A DNA stretch of 64,000 nucleotides from Ricordea florida (lineage: Eukaryota > Cnidaria > Anthozoa > Corallimorpharia > Ricordeidae): positions 6,964,450-7,028,449 of the forward strand of contig OX453286.1 in the NCBI GenBank assembly GCA_949710005.1. The letters are read 5' to 3'. The position numbers and the translations under genes were made by a program. A model generated the notes under the pieces. The model did no database searches and was not told where the DNA came from. It was given only the letters and a program-made list of their open reading frames with translations. Of this stretch, positions 37,201-46,575 are shown piece by piece; position 1 is the stretch's first letter; every line of letters starts with the position of its first letter.

Positions 37201-38571
37201 GATACAAAGCAGTCTTTCACAGGACTTAGATAATCTATCTAACTGGTTTCGTGATAATGAACTTATTTTTAATCTAAAGAAAGGAAAATCTGAGGTGATG
37301 CTGTTTGGTACCGGTAAGCGGTTGAACCTGTTTCAAGGCTGTCAAGTCAAGCTCTCAGTCAACGGTTTTCCCATCAACATCACTACATGTTATAAGTACC
37401 TCGGCGTGCATCTGGACCCGACACTTAATTTTGAAACTCATTTTCAAAAATTTACAAGAAGGCAGCAGGAAGAGTGAACCTCTTACGGCGCATCCGTTCC
37501 AGTATTGATACTTTCACTGCACAACGAATTTACCAATCGATGATTATGCCAATATTTACGTATTGCGGCTATACTAGTCTTGGATGGTCAGAGTCCCGCA
37601 AACGCATGATCCGCTCCATTGAGACCCGAAGCCTTGAAATTATTTCTCCAAAATGCAGTTCGCAGAACTGTGATCTTCGAATTCTAACTGTTGATAACTT
37701 TTTACAAAAGAGAGCGTGCTGCTTTGTATTTGACTGCCTTAATGGAACTGCATGCTTTCCATTTAAAGACTATTTTCACCGATTACATCATAACGCTTTA
37801 AACACCCGCAACAATGGGAAAACTGCAAAACTACCAAAAGTCAGACTGGATTTTGCGCGCCGTAGCTTTTATTTTTTAGGTGCCTCGATTTTTAATTTAT
37901 TGCCTTTAAGTTTAAGAAACATTAATTCTAGAGTCTTATTTAGGAAAGCCTTAGACGATTATTACTTGTAAATTCTATTCTATTTTCAACGGTTTTTAAT
38001 ATGTATCTTATTTTATATATCTTAATATTTTTAATTCTTAGCAGGACCCCGTTGATAACAGTACTATGTACTGAAGGGTTATCCTGAGAAAATATTCGAT
38101 TATTATTATTATTATTATTATTAGAATTTCTGTAATTTAAAGAACGAAACTTTCTCTCACCTATCAGCTCCCCTATGTGATGTGTCTGATGGCTGGCGGT
38201 TGTTTAACACGTCCTGCTACAAGTTCTTCACGGAGGCAAAGCCGTGGTCAGAAGCAGAACAATACTGTGCCAAACAGTTTAATTCAACTCTTGTGGCAAT
38301 AAATTCTCAGGAAGAAAACAACTTCGTAACATCGCTCGTTCCCGCTTCAATCAGTGGCGAGCAGGCCTGGATTGGAGGCAACGACATGGACACAGAAGGG
38401 ACCTGGGTCTGGGTGGACGGTAGTGATTGGGGTGAGTTTGACAATTGGCACACAAATGAACCCAACGGTGGTAGCAATGAAAATTGTGTGGCAATCTGGC
38501 CTGCGGCAGAGTACAAATGGAATGATGCCTCTTGCGCAGTATCCAGACCATTCATTTGTAAAACCGTGTAA
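24849..38571 (+). CDS. PAN/Apple-EGF-C-type lectin domain secreted protein
   Basis: The three exons are 24849-25274 (or start 24921), 34230-34344 and 38168-38571, with matching phases 0 and 1. The product is about 290-314 residues. The Met at 24921 directly precedes a good signal peptide (LGFLFLFCLLELLDVII), so I prefer it. A PAN/Apple-like domain follows (DCAFECLKNSDCFSYN, TTWCELL), then an EGF domain (CSLVPCKNNATC, CLCGLGFGGINC) and a C-type lectin domain. The lectin has EPN and WND, the Ca2+-binding motifs associated with mannose-type ligands. No C-terminal TM is seen. The gene is probably an extracellular glycan-binding protein. Both introns are filled with repeats. Confidence 0.82.
25917..28782. 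repeat. 2.87-kb tandem unit, copy 1 (intron 1 of lectin gene)
   Basis: The unit begins 'ggtgtccgttcgcaggcca' and ends with 'ctagcttcgcgaggtttt', 'cgaagcgaggttactaatcg' and a (TA)n tract. It is nearly identical to 28783-31638. It has no convincing coding frame: a 141-codon minus frame is shared with copy 2 but is broken in copy 3. Confidence 0.9.
28783..31638. repeat. 2.86-kb tandem unit, copy 2
   Basis: This is almost identical to copy 1 over its full length, with scattered substitutions. Near 31515 it has an extra 'gccgaaggccgagcgtagcg' insertion in the CG-rich tail, absent from copy 1. The duplication is recent. Confidence 0.9.
31639..33630. repeat. Tandem unit, copy 3 (diverged and shorter)
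   Basis: It starts with the same 'ggtgtccgttcgcaggcca' and ends with 'ctagcttcgcgaggttttgc', but has many substitutions and deletions. It is about 0.87 kb shorter than copies 1 and 2, so it represents an older copy. Shared landmarks include 'gtaattataatgac'-like AT repeats and 'tttctctttgct'. Confidence 0.8.
33660..33935. mobile_element. MITE with TTAATAATATACATGAAAA termini
   Basis: The left end 'ttaataatatacatgaaaaa' faces 'ttttttcatgtttatattat' and 'taataa' on the right. The interior includes 'ttggctgagagcagtgca', a widespread type of anthozoan repeat. It has no coding capacity. Confidence 0.55.
34230..34344 (+). CDS. Lectin gene exon 2: EGF domain
   Basis: Acceptor 'taactgcag' starts a phase-0 exon TPCSLVPCKNNATC with six EGF cysteines ending GFGGINCDK. 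It ends in phase 1 before 'gtgcta', a weaker donor. The phase agrees with exon 3. Confidence 0.8.
34652..37477 (+). CDS. Retrotransposon polyprotein: 2A-like, PHD, APE endonuclease, RT
   Basis: The frame is 941 codons. The N-terminal hydrophobic segment ends with LLLLLSGDIETCPGP, a 2A-like ribosome-skipping motif with Cys where the consensus has Asn. A PHD-like Cys/His finger follows (CGSCLKAL to CNSCL). The APE-type endonuclease shows LKILDQNIRG, SVSETHL, GIIYRPP, LLGDINCNF and SLSDHEL. The RT core shows VIPLYKSG, NYRPISILP, GFRPNRST, FIDLSKAFDTI, GVPQGSILGP and the catalytic YADD. Its C-terminus is cut by a frameshift near 37450, and the thumb or tail continues in the next frame. Confidence 0.92.
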   Translation: MASLRAVVCYFALFTFAIFYIKKQAFCSSNVLYDMEQCQGLQETFIYSSLWSYRQINGIGHRTSRTSLIQLLLLLSGDIETCPGPTDRCGSCLKALKKRQSRMACSQCHLKFHLKCFCSDDSGVICNSCLFNNNTQDGADQDQPEDAQRYVIPELSELLSKKGLKILDQNIRGLLANKTIICQILDGSRNIHIFSVSETHLSTESEAEVQIEGYTFIAKSRASGQGGGVGVYISLSIPFQRRMDLEQEDIECIWIEILFPKTKSFLVGIIYRPPDSSKHLCANFNCKFESMLSTISAENKECILLGDINCNFLVSSDHKEMKSILTYFGLKQLITTPTRITRESKTLIDVICSNVPHNISSVKVIPASLSDHELIGCARKLNNVKFNPRIITCRNFANYDPKPFCEELNSANFEEVYSSVSISEAWASFRDILQQCIDKHAPLILKKVKGRLCPWLTPVVKKEMNLRDGLLRKARRTNQENDWSSYKRQRNRVSGLVKKSKSRYHRDLLKDCADSPDKFWAAIKKLYPTKSPSDQGSAFVINGSKSTDKSFIANSFCEYFSSIARCLKGKSILLRDFVWSKPAEENLPKQFTGSQFTFKAVKESDILKELKNLKRKKASGLDNFPPGLLKDAAYVLTTPLTFIINLSLKTGVVPSEWKVAKVIPLYKSGSLAEVDNYRPISILPTLSKILERIVYKQLMAHLERHNLLFEYQFGFRPNRSTELAVTYFTDLIRKEADSGKATGAVFIDLSKAFDTISHCILLSKLSRFGVYDMELQWFTDYLFHRKQIVQFHGVLSEPNPINTGVPQGSILGPLLFLIFFNDVHSPLRHCKIITYADDTVIFTSSSDIDAIQSSLSQDLDNLSNWFRDNELIFNLKKGKSEVMLFGTGKRLNLFQGCQVKLSVNGFPINITTCYKYLGVHLDPTLNFETHFQKFTRRQQEE
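37474..37971 (+). pseudogene. Retrotransposon RT C-terminal tail, shifted frame
   Basis: The sequence NLLRRIRSSIDTFTAQRIYQ through to FRKALDDYYL is the usual C-terminal region after the RT core in this group. It lies in a different frame from the 941-codon ORF. A one-base change in the A-run near 37447-37452 would explain the break. It is not an independent gene. Confidence 0.85.
38168..38571 (+). CDS. Lectin gene exon 3: C-type lectin domain
   Basis: Acceptor 'cctatcag' is followed by CTCCCCTATGTG in phase 1. The domain reads CDVSDGWRLF, WSEAEQYC, WIGGND, then EPN, ENCVAIW, KWND and CKTV, the standard six-Cys long-form pattern. It ends with TAA. Confidence 0.88.
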
Positions 38572-39249
38572 AGACATTAAGATTTTAGGAACGTTCATGC
38601 TACAGCAGGATATATGCGTTATTGACTGAGCGTGAGGTCAAGATAGCGGCATATTTGCCTTATCTTATCAAACGAGAACGAGGCCAATATTCAACTGAAA
38701 ACTACTCTAATAGGAAGTTAATCCTTTAGCTACATTACTTTTATCTGTATGCAACTCGACAATATCTCCATATCTTAATTATAAGTCGAAGTCGAATTAT
38801 TTAAGGAGCGGGATTTGTCTTGTACAAGTGACGCATTCCATAGCAATTTGCAGCCGAAAACTCTTTTTTGCTTGGCAATCTCTACGATGCACGGTGAAGT
38901 CCTGAAGTTGAGTATTCTCTACATTATCTGTGGTGGTTGAATTAGCCGAGAGAAACCTCATAACTTTAAACGCAAATTTTCATATCAAAGCCAAATGAAA
39001 CCAAACATTTGATAGTTAGTTGATCAGATTAAAATACACAACAAATGGCACGAAAAAGTTCCAGAATCACAAAAATTTGGAAACGAGAGCTATCAGCAGA
39101 AATGTTATTTCTGATGAATGAGCTTACGAAGAAGGCCGAAATAAATATTTTGCCAGCACGGGAATAAGGCGGTGTATCATGGGTAGAAAATAAAAGTGGT
39201 ATAAAACAGGGAGTGTGGCATGTGATAATCATCTAGGCCTCTGAATCAA
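38572..39249 (+). other. 3' flank of the lectin gene
   Basis: This probably includes the 3' UTR. I see no gene or named repeat. Confidence 0.4.
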
Positions 39250-39967
39250 CCCTCTTCAGAGCTCCGTTGGTCGTCGCACATGTTCGCCATGTAAATCACC
39301 AAAGACAAGTTTTCGGACCTGATTAAAATCAACAACCAACAGTTGATGAATTTGTTTAAAAATTTGTTACAAGAATTAAACAGACCAACGAGGACGCCGC
39401 GGACCTCCAAATGATGTAGATTAAGAAGATGAAACACAGCGAGCCCCATCAGTTCAAACAGAAAGCCAAACAAGATCAATAAAAGTTCAATCTGATGTTA
39501 GGAGAGACAACGCTAAGTCCGCCGCGCAGAAGTCACAGCTTGAAAAAGTCAAATCAGAACTGGATGAAGGTGAGGAGGTACTGCTCGAACGCCAAAAGCA
39601 CATTCTTCTTGCTGATAAATCGGGGTCAGGCTGGCTTACCGTAGAAGAATACAAGAAGCATGTTTAAGCGGAAAACTCTGACGACGAAAAGCGTATATTC
39701 AGTGCTAAAAGACGCCCTCGAACGACACTGAAGAGGAAAAGGAGCATTTCATTTGCCACGAACAAAAGACCTTCGCTGGTACGCTCGTCGGATTCCTCTA
39801 CTTCAACGGCCTGCACTCAACAGCAGCCTCAAGCCGTTCAGCCTCCTGTGCTCTCTAAGTTTCTGGTTCGTTGTCTCAATACGGGAAGTTGTTTCGCTCG
39901 CGGTAAATTTGGGCATTAGCGTTCTGCCTGTCCAGCGACGGCCAAACAGCAGACTCCTCGCGCATTA
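39250..39967 (+). pseudogene. Retroelement gag-like remnant with zinc-knuckle trace
   Basis: A degraded plus-strand reading gives QLEKVKSELDEGEEVLLERQ, GWLTVEEYKKH, SDDEKRIFSAKRR and SCFARGKFGH*RSAC. The last is a CCHC knuckle with one Cys replaced by Arg and a stop in it. Several other stops are present. It resembles N-terminal proteins of cnidarian tyrosine-recombinase or gag-type retroelements; the class is uncertain. No RT follows. Confidence 0.5.
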
Positions 39968-40101
39968 AAGTGACAACAAAATGAGGACAAACCAGGTGTA
40001 GTTAAAATCCATTTTTTATTTATGATTTGATTATGAAAGCGGAAAATGACGGTGTCTTAGATTGTGATCTTGTCTCATTTTGTTCTGCAATTTTTTCACA
40101 G

Positions 40102-40630
40102 TTGCTCGGCACATCATGGTCCCATTAAAACAAGTGGTGGCTGAAGAACAACAAATGATCACTATGACCTGCACAGTCATTGGTCAGCCGCAACCGAAAA
40201 TCACGTGGTCTGAGGCATTTGATAAATTACCGAGAAAAAGAGTTGTTACTAGAAAGGGAGAAATGACAATTAACAATGTGATGGAGGAGTGTACATTTGT
40301 AAGGCACAGAATATCCTGGGAACAGCATAACACACTGTTCAACCGGTGATGTTCTCTCGTCTGCAGTTCGAAGTTCGTCCTCTCCTAAAGGACTGACCCC
40401 AGTGCTTGGGTCAAGTGTTTATTTGCCATGTTTGGCCGAGTGTGATCTTAAACCTACAGTGATGTGCATAAAGGATGGCAAATCTTCACTAAAACTCTAA
40501 TTAATTAAACTTAATATTCTAGTTAATGGAACACTGGTCATTCCACACAAAAAGAATTCACACGATGGATCTAACACCTGTAAAGCAACTAACGCTAGTA
40601 CAAATTTTACTGAAGATCGCATTATTTAGT
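40102..40630 (+). pseudogene. Inverted remnant: type-alpha Ig2 plus part of Ig3
   Basis: An acceptor 'ttcacag' is kept and the reading LKQVVAEEQQMITMTC matches the alpha Ig2 of copies B and H. A deletion near the second Ig Cys shifts the frame, and Ig3 traces follow (LGSSVYLPCLAE, TCKATNA) with stops. No fibrinogen-like domain follows. It is on the strand opposite to the array. Confidence 0.8.
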
Positions 40631-40790
40631 TTAGAAACAACCAATAAAACAACAGCTAGCCACAATTCAATTCTAGATGGATTAGCAGAAGATTAAAAAG
40701 AAAAAATTACTTTGTGATGGAATCCATGTTATTTGTAAATTGACGGTTTCTCTTTTACTTATATCGCACTCTTGATGTTTTATACAGTTG

Positions 40791-40896
40791 CAGGAGCCCA
40801 TTACCCGGAGCGTGCAACTACCATACTAAGTCTGTGAAACGTGCAACTGCTATAGGTTTATCTAACGACGTTTTCACAAGTAAGGTTATTTTTAGA
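40791..40896. mobile_element. Fragment of the CAGGAGCCC MITE
   Basis: It shares CAGGAGCCCATTACCCGG and 'gttttcacaagtaaggtta' with the complete element at 53929-54300. It lies between the two inverted Ig remnants. Confidence 0.7.
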
Positions 40897-40907
40897 GCTC
40901 CTGACAG

Positions 40908-41460
40908 TTGCTCCTCGCCTCGCATTGTTGTCTAATCGAGTGATGGCTCAAGAAGGACAGAACGTTACTATTAACTTTACTTTTGCTGGGAAACCAAACC
41001 CTGGAAGATTATGGCCTAGACTGGGAGGAAGGTTACCGTTAACAAGCTCGTTTCATGACAAAGGACGGCTGACCATCACCAACGTTTCCGTAAGAGACGG
41101 TGGAACATACGAAAGTAAAGCAGAAAATATTCTGGGTATAACATCAGACACTGTTCAACTGGTGATATTTTCTCTTCTGCGGTTCAAAGTTCCTCCTCCC
41201 AAAGAACTGACTCGAGTGCTTGGTCCACTGTTTATCAACCATGTTTGGCCGAGAGTGATCTGAAACCTTCAGTCACGTGGATAAAGAATGACAAATCTTC
41301 ACTTCCGGCAAAATCTAATGTTCTTCTAAATGGAACACTGGTCATTCCACACATAATGAAATCACATCAAGGATCTTACACCCGTAAAGCAACTAACGCT
41401 CTGACAACGATATAAGCCACTGTCAAGATCAATTCTCAAACCGCAACTTCCTGTTCCATG
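40908..41460 (+). pseudogene. Inverted remnant: type-beta Ig2 plus part of Ig3
   Basis: The acceptor 'ctgacag' and the reading [20 protein letters not shown] match the type-beta Ig2 of copies C and G, including Phe in place of the first Ig Cys and Ser in place of the second (YESKAEN). Ig3 follows with a frameshift near 41225 and a TAA in place of an internal codon near 41412. The fibrinogen-like domain is missing after about 41460. Confidence 0.82.
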
Positions 41461-42000
41461 ACTCCTGTTAGGGAACACGGGAACAAAAACTGGTGAAAAC
41501 TCTATAGAAGGGGGTTGCGAAATTGAGGGGGGGCGGGTACATGGTAAGCAGATATTTTATGGGGAACAAATATGGAAAAGGTGCGGGTACATGGGAAAAT
41601 ATGGCAATTTTGGAAGGGAACAAGGACCCCCCTGGGAGACCTTCAGCACTAACCCACTATAAGACGAGTCAGTAACAACAGTAGGTTGATTGAAGGATTA
41701 CCACATTACAATGGAAAAGGTTACCGGGGTTAAATACCTGACCAAAATTGAATATAGAAGGTATGGAGGTCAGAACTTAGGCTTGGGCCTTTCCTTGAAA
41801 GGTGTATTAAGTATCTCAGTCCCTAAAAAAGGCAAAAAACTGAAAGGTAAAGAAATCACCCATACGTGAATGATAGCCGGATTGTTTTGGGTGTTTCGGG
41901 TGAAGAACACAAGAAAAAAAAAACCGCTAACAGGGTAAGGAACCAATAAAACAGGGGTATCAAAACGAGCGGCACCATCCCATGACGAACGCCTGCCACT
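41461..42000. other. Spacer with G-rich tract
   Basis: There is a G-rich stretch at about 41505-41640 ('gggggttgcgaaattgaggg'). I see no gene and no recognisable repeat family. Confidence 0.4.
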
Positions 42001-42320
42001 TTTTATTTATTTTTTTTTTTTATTTATTTAGTCACTCACAAAACTTACACAACAAGAACAAAAGGTGTTAATTAAATTATAAAATTAATGTGACAAGGAA
42101 CCCTAGCGAAGCTTGAAGCTTATATTAATAGGCTTCCTTTAGCTACTAATGAACTAAATTCATGGCTGAGTGCAGAGTGAGCAAGATCGGAAAATTAAAC
42201 AACAGATCGGCTATCAGTGAGATAATTCTTTAGATTTTTTTTAAAAACAGATATAGAAGGAGAACTAATTAGTGAAACAGGCAACGAATTCCAACGCTTA
42301 TTCAACGCTACAAATAATAG
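42001..42320 (-). pseudogene. Non-LTR retrotransposon 3' end remnant
   Basis: The minus-strand reading of 42214-42320 gives ALNKRWNSLPVSLISSPS and VFKKNLKNYLTD, the common C-terminal motif of non-LTR RTs. The adjoining 42001-42213 looks like its 3' UTR, ending in a T-rich (A-rich on the element strand) tail. Confidence 0.65.
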
Positions 42321-42599
42321 TCGGTCATCGGTCATTGGCAGACCAAAATTAGCTCATATCCGACGAAATCCCAACTGTGGTTGGACATGATGTCCAGAAA
42401 ATTTTATTTTTGGTGATATCCGACTACATTTTTGTTTTGTCCGACCAAAATGGTCACTTGGTCGGAGATTTGCTATTTCAAGAAAAAAATTATTTGCAGC
42501 CCTGCTAATTATTGTACAAAGGGGCAAGTTGCCTTTTTAAATAAGTTGAAATAGTCGGTTTACTTTAAATTTGTCAAGCTCATCGCGCGAAAGCGAAAT

Positions 42600-42800
42600 C
42601 AATATACAGTGGAACCCGCTGTAACGAAGTTCCACGGTACAGAATCAATTGTTCGTTATGGCAAAAACCCCGTTATGACAAATTATCTGGTTATCTGCTT
42701 ATTCAAGTCTTCGCCTGTCCCATTATTAGAACCTTTCACGATGACAAATGCACGCATGCATCTTAAGAATCAAAAATAAAATACGAAATCTATAAAATTA
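42600..42800. other. Transposon end and ghost of array intron 1
   Basis: The segment at 42607-42680 ('cagtggaacccgctgtaacg') resembles one end of a Tc1/pogo-type element. The segment at 42710-42800 ('gacaaatgcacgcatgcat', 'cttaagaatcaaaa') matches the intron 1 sequence next to exon 1 of copies B and G (10185-10250), in the same orientation. No exon 1 follows it. Confidence 0.45.
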
Positions 42801-43149
42801 ATCATCATATGAAACTGTCTTTGGATCGACGGTTTTATTTACGAACCCAAAAAGCCGTTATTTAATGGTTAACAGGTTTAAGCTCATTTAAAGTAAGTTA
42901 AGCAATCTTTATTCATCGAAATGTCCCGGATTTCCTCAGTTATGCACCAGCAATAGAACAAGAGGTCTTGGCACCAGTTATTTGAACCCCCCTACCGCCT
43001 TTTCATCCCCAGCCCCCCTCCCATCCATTCCTCCACTGGCAGATAAACTGACGAAGAAGGTATAATTTCAGACGCTTAATAATCATGCATGAAAAATTAA
43101 AGAATAAAACGAAAAAATATAAGTAAACTTTACTTAAAGTTGTATGAGT

Positions 43150-43512
43150 CGACCGTTTAGCTCAGTGGTAGAGCGTCGGACTAGCGTGCGGGAGGTCGTG
43201 GGTTCAAACCCCGGCCGGACCAACACTCAGGGTCTTTAATTAATTGAGGAGAAAGTGCTGCCTTTGTAATGACATCTGCAAATGGTTAGACTTTCTAGTC
43301 TTCTCGGATAAGGACGATAAACCGTAGGCCCCGTCTCACAACTCTTCATAATTGATTCCGTGGGACGTAAAAGAACACACACACTGTTCGAAAAGAGTAG
43401 GGGACGTAGTTCCCGGTGTTGTGATGGTTAAATGCTCGGAGATATTAGCTGCATAAAGCTACTCTAAAATCCGAGGGCAAATAAAGTAATGTATGTATGT
43501 ATGTATGTATGA
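43150..43512 (+). mobile_element. tRNA-derived SINE with (ATGT)n tail
   Basis: The 5' head has an A box (TAGCTCAGTGGTAGAGC) and B box (GGTTCAAACCC) as in a tRNA-Ala-like sequence (TAGCGTGCGGGAGGT), but the anticodon and acceptor stems do not pair. A tRNA-unrelated body follows ('ggacgtaaaagaacacacac') and the end is an (ATGT)n tract. A truncated copy is at 59410-59645. RNA polymerase III transcription would be expected from the boxes. Confidence 0.75.
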
Positions 43513-44582
43513 GAAAAATCCTGTGAAAGCTCCAGTTGTTAACAAAGTATAATCTATTTAATGAATTGTGTTTCGTGTTTAGAGGGCGGAGGAGTTCAGT
43601 CTGAATTTTTCCCCGTAAGGCAGGACTTTCGCTGCATTTCTCAGACAGTAAAAGTGAAAGCTCCGGGTACCGGGAGCGGGGATTTCAAATGACTTGTGCA
43701 TTATCAGTTTTATTAATTTCTCTGTGACTTTTTTAAACGATTATTAAAACTAAGGCTACTTAGACAAACAGAACGTTTTCATCCTTCTGTGATTGGAGAA
43801 ATCCGCATACAAGCTACTATTGCCGTCTTTGGCATCTTCGTTGCCTTGTTTCTTTGTTTCTTGTGTTTTGTTTGTTTGTTTGTCTGTTTTTTTTTTTTTT
43901 GCCGACTTGTTTTTAAGGTCTTTTGACAAGAAATCGACGGTCCAACAAGTTTACTCTAAACAAACAGAACACAGAAAACGTGAGCTGAAGATTCTTCAGC
44001 TAAAGTTAAAAAAGAATTGCTGAATTTTTGGATTGTTAAATTTGTATTGTACTGAAAATTAACCTCTAGCAGTCAGATCGATGGTGTAAATAGTGTATTG
44101 TTTTCAGCAAAGGATGGTTCATTTATTAGCTATATATATGTTGTGGTTCAATCTTATCCTTTATTTCAATTTATTTTCCCACATTTTTAACTCGTTATCA
44201 TACATTTCTGTTCCCTAAAAACAAAGGAAAATTAAACTTACACCAAGGATGAAGTTAAACCACAACATGGTCAATAAAGACTGAGCCGGAAGCTGTGTCA
44301 TGTGATCATCAGGTTTAACGATGAAGAAATCTAACTTGTTCTGACAGCGACACACAACAACAAAAGAAGAGTAAGCTCCACGTTTTGATATTGTTTACAA
44401 AAAAAAAATAAATAGTCTTGCCCAAATTGAAAAAGCGGAAAATGCAGCATGAAATCAGTTCTCATTATTCACTAAACATGAATTCCCGTTATACCGCTTT
44501 TCATTATCCTTATAACATACGCAATATTTGAGTCGTCCAGTCACTGAATCATTATAACCAGTAGTGTAGATTATTGGAATCA
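43513..44582. other. Spacer without recognised genes
   Basis: One 76-codon open frame (43793-44023) is of low complexity (Cys/Phe/Ser-rich, from GTTT repeats) and is not convincing. Nothing else is identified. Confidence 0.4.
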
Positions 44583-44710
44583 ATGTAAGTAGTATCTAGA
44601 CAACTGTGCACCTACCTTCCCCTAACACAACATTAACTCTAACTTTTTAACTTATTATAACTTGTTGGGTTAGGGGAGGGGTAAGTGCACAGTAGCCCAG
44701 ATACTTACAT
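44583..44710. mobile_element. Short MITE, 'gtgcacctacc' family
   Basis: The terminal words ATGTAAGTAGTATCT and AGATACTTACAT are inverted, with inner inverted words CAACTGTGCACCTACC and GGTAAGTGCACAGTAG. No coding capacity is seen. Confidence 0.6.
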
Positions 44711-45239
44711 CTACTATATCGCCTCCCAAATTCACATATCATGAAACTCTAACTGATACATACAAAATGCCGCAGCTCGGTTGGTCACGGCAACACGAAG
44801 ATTCTGTCATTTTACACCGTGAGACTTTTCCATTTCCATTGGCTCCCTATAAGTTATCGCATAACACGACGCATCACACGAGCCCACAGTAGGAGAAGTT
44901 GTGTGGCTTAAATCTCTTTGCAAGAAATCCAATCATGACAGATTTTAAACGCGTTACTTGGGCTGCTAAACCAGGAATGCAATATTGCAGGGACTGATAT
45001 AACCATCAACCACGCCATTTGTAAAAAGACAACTACTGGCAGAAACTACAAAGGATTGTACACTACTACCAGGTACTGTAGGTCACATTATGTGAGCTAT
45101 GAGCACATGTGCTACTCAGAAAAACAAAACAAGTTGACTCACGTCAAATAAATAATTCGATTCTACGGCAAATAATCACACCAAAGCTGCAAAGACAGGA
45201 GCATACACAATACAATGCTATTTTTCAAGTGAATATTTT
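44711..45239. other. Spacer homologous to 59700-59960
   Basis: From about 44950 the sequence parallels 59730-59960 ('actactaccaggt', 'gcagaaactacaaagg'), part of an array-wide duplicated spacer. No gene is seen. Confidence 0.45.
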
Positions 45240-45545
45240 CAATTAGTATAAATACTCAGGTGATTATACAAAACCGCGCGCTCTGATTGGTTCGCTATCT
45301 CGGATTATCAGCCGATAATCACCTCGACGAACAAAATGGCTGCCAGTCGTTCGCGCGCTTTTGATGAAATATAATTTTTTCGTGTTGTACAATGCTTTTT
45401 TTTCTTTTTTTGAAATAATCACCTGTGTATTTATACTAAAACAATTATTCGTCTCAGGCTCAGTGATCATCGGTGAATATTCACCTCGACTTCGTCTCGG
45501 TGAATATTCACCGATAATCACTTCACCTTCGGCGAATAATTGTTA
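45240..45545. repeat. Palindromic repeat, 'cggtgaatattcacc' family
   Basis: The core 'gtgatcatcggtgaatatt' and 'aatattcaccgataatcac' is a hairpin around 'tcgacttcgtct'. A shortened copy occurs at 62440-62505. Outer words 'aggtgattata' and 'aataatcacct' are also inverted. Confidence 0.6.
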
Positions 45546-46379
45546 ATTCAATGAAATTAAAATAAAAAAAAGCTTAAAAGTGCTTAATAAATGCTACTTT
45601 ATTAACCTTTTAAAAACTATCATCAGTGCGGTGATATGATCAATTCTATCAGTAGTATAAGTTCTTGGCAAAAGCGTAACTTCAATCTACCAACACTTGC
45701 TTTATTTATAAAACAAACGAAACGGTAAGATAGATAGAAACTACTGATGAAATATAGCAAACTCGAGATACACTGTTTCATCACATATTATTTAAACACC
45801 GGGAAAGGAGTTGAAAACACAGCGCGCAGCAGAGTATTTTTAGCAAAATTCGAGATGTTTGACCAGTGATAAAATGCATGTATCGAGTGCTGGATTCTGC
45901 TTCTCAAAATAAACGATTTGGACAGAGAAATCTAAGAGGTAAAAACGAGTCGGGTTTCATCAAAATACACGTCCCTATCGTCCCTGATTTTCTTTGTCTT
46001 TCACTTACGCGTTATTAATGACTTTAAGAAGTCTCTATTAAGACTTGAGTAATTTCAGGAGCTCCTGACAATTTCTGTTGATTTGTACAGAGGTCTTGCA
46101 GTCGCCCTTTGGCAATTAACCTTTTAAGTGTATTTGAGTAAATGCACCTTAATAAAACGAAATCAAATCAAGTAACATCATTTTCACTCAAGTAAGACAT
46201 CAAGATCCTCGAGTTCCAGGAAACAACAAGAAGTTCGTTCTCAGGCTTACTCTTGACAAAAAGTTCCTAATTTTTTACTTAACAATGCTAATCATCATTA
46301 CTGTTGAGAATTCAAGTATGTCTTAAGCTTAAAAAATTAACTAAATCCAGGTTTTCAAAAGCATTATGTATTTCCAAAT
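45546..46379. other. Spacer homologous to 60000-60770
   Basis: The two spacers are collinear ('gtgatatgatcaattct', 'gtttcatcacatat', 'tctctattaagacttgagta'). No gene is seen. Confidence 0.5.
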
Positions 46380-46575
46380 TTAAAGGCTTTGGCTACTCTT
46401 CAACATTTGGGCAACCCCCACCTCCCCCGCCCTTCCGCAGCCTGTAACATCCCCGCTTGTCAGTTTTGCCTCCAAACTAGAGATGCCTTACAGTAAGATC
46501 TAACTTGTCAATAACGATATTTCTGTCCTTACGCAAGTTACATGTTGTCAGTTACAACAGTTGCTGGAATGTTAG
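46380..46575 (-). pseudogene. Ghost fibrinogen-like fragment 2
   Basis: The words 'gatgccttacagtaagatct', 'aacttgtcaataacgat' and 'tgttgtcagttacaac' align with the C-terminal coding part of exon 3. It is highly degraded. It lies 0.3 kb downstream of copy F exon 2 and cannot serve as its exon 3. Confidence 0.5.

Larger units (their letters stand above)
34620..38125 (+). mobile_element. CR1/L2-like non-LTR retrotransposon
   Basis: A single large frame with APE endonuclease and RT is followed by a 3' region ending in an (ATT)n tract (about 38098-38122), a tail typical of CR1/L2-type elements. It lies in sense orientation in intron 2 of the lectin gene, 0.3 kb after exon 2. The 5' boundary is uncertain; no clear target duplication was found by eye. 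Confidence 0.8.

Noticed and set aside
39029..39232. Small minus-strand frames near 39-39.5 kb
   Set aside because: They overlap or adjoin the gag-like remnant on the other strand and show no recognisable features.
43153..43225. tRNA-Ala gene
   Set aside because: A and B boxes are present, but the anticodon stem and acceptor stem do not pair, and a SINE body with an (ATGT)n tail follows directly.
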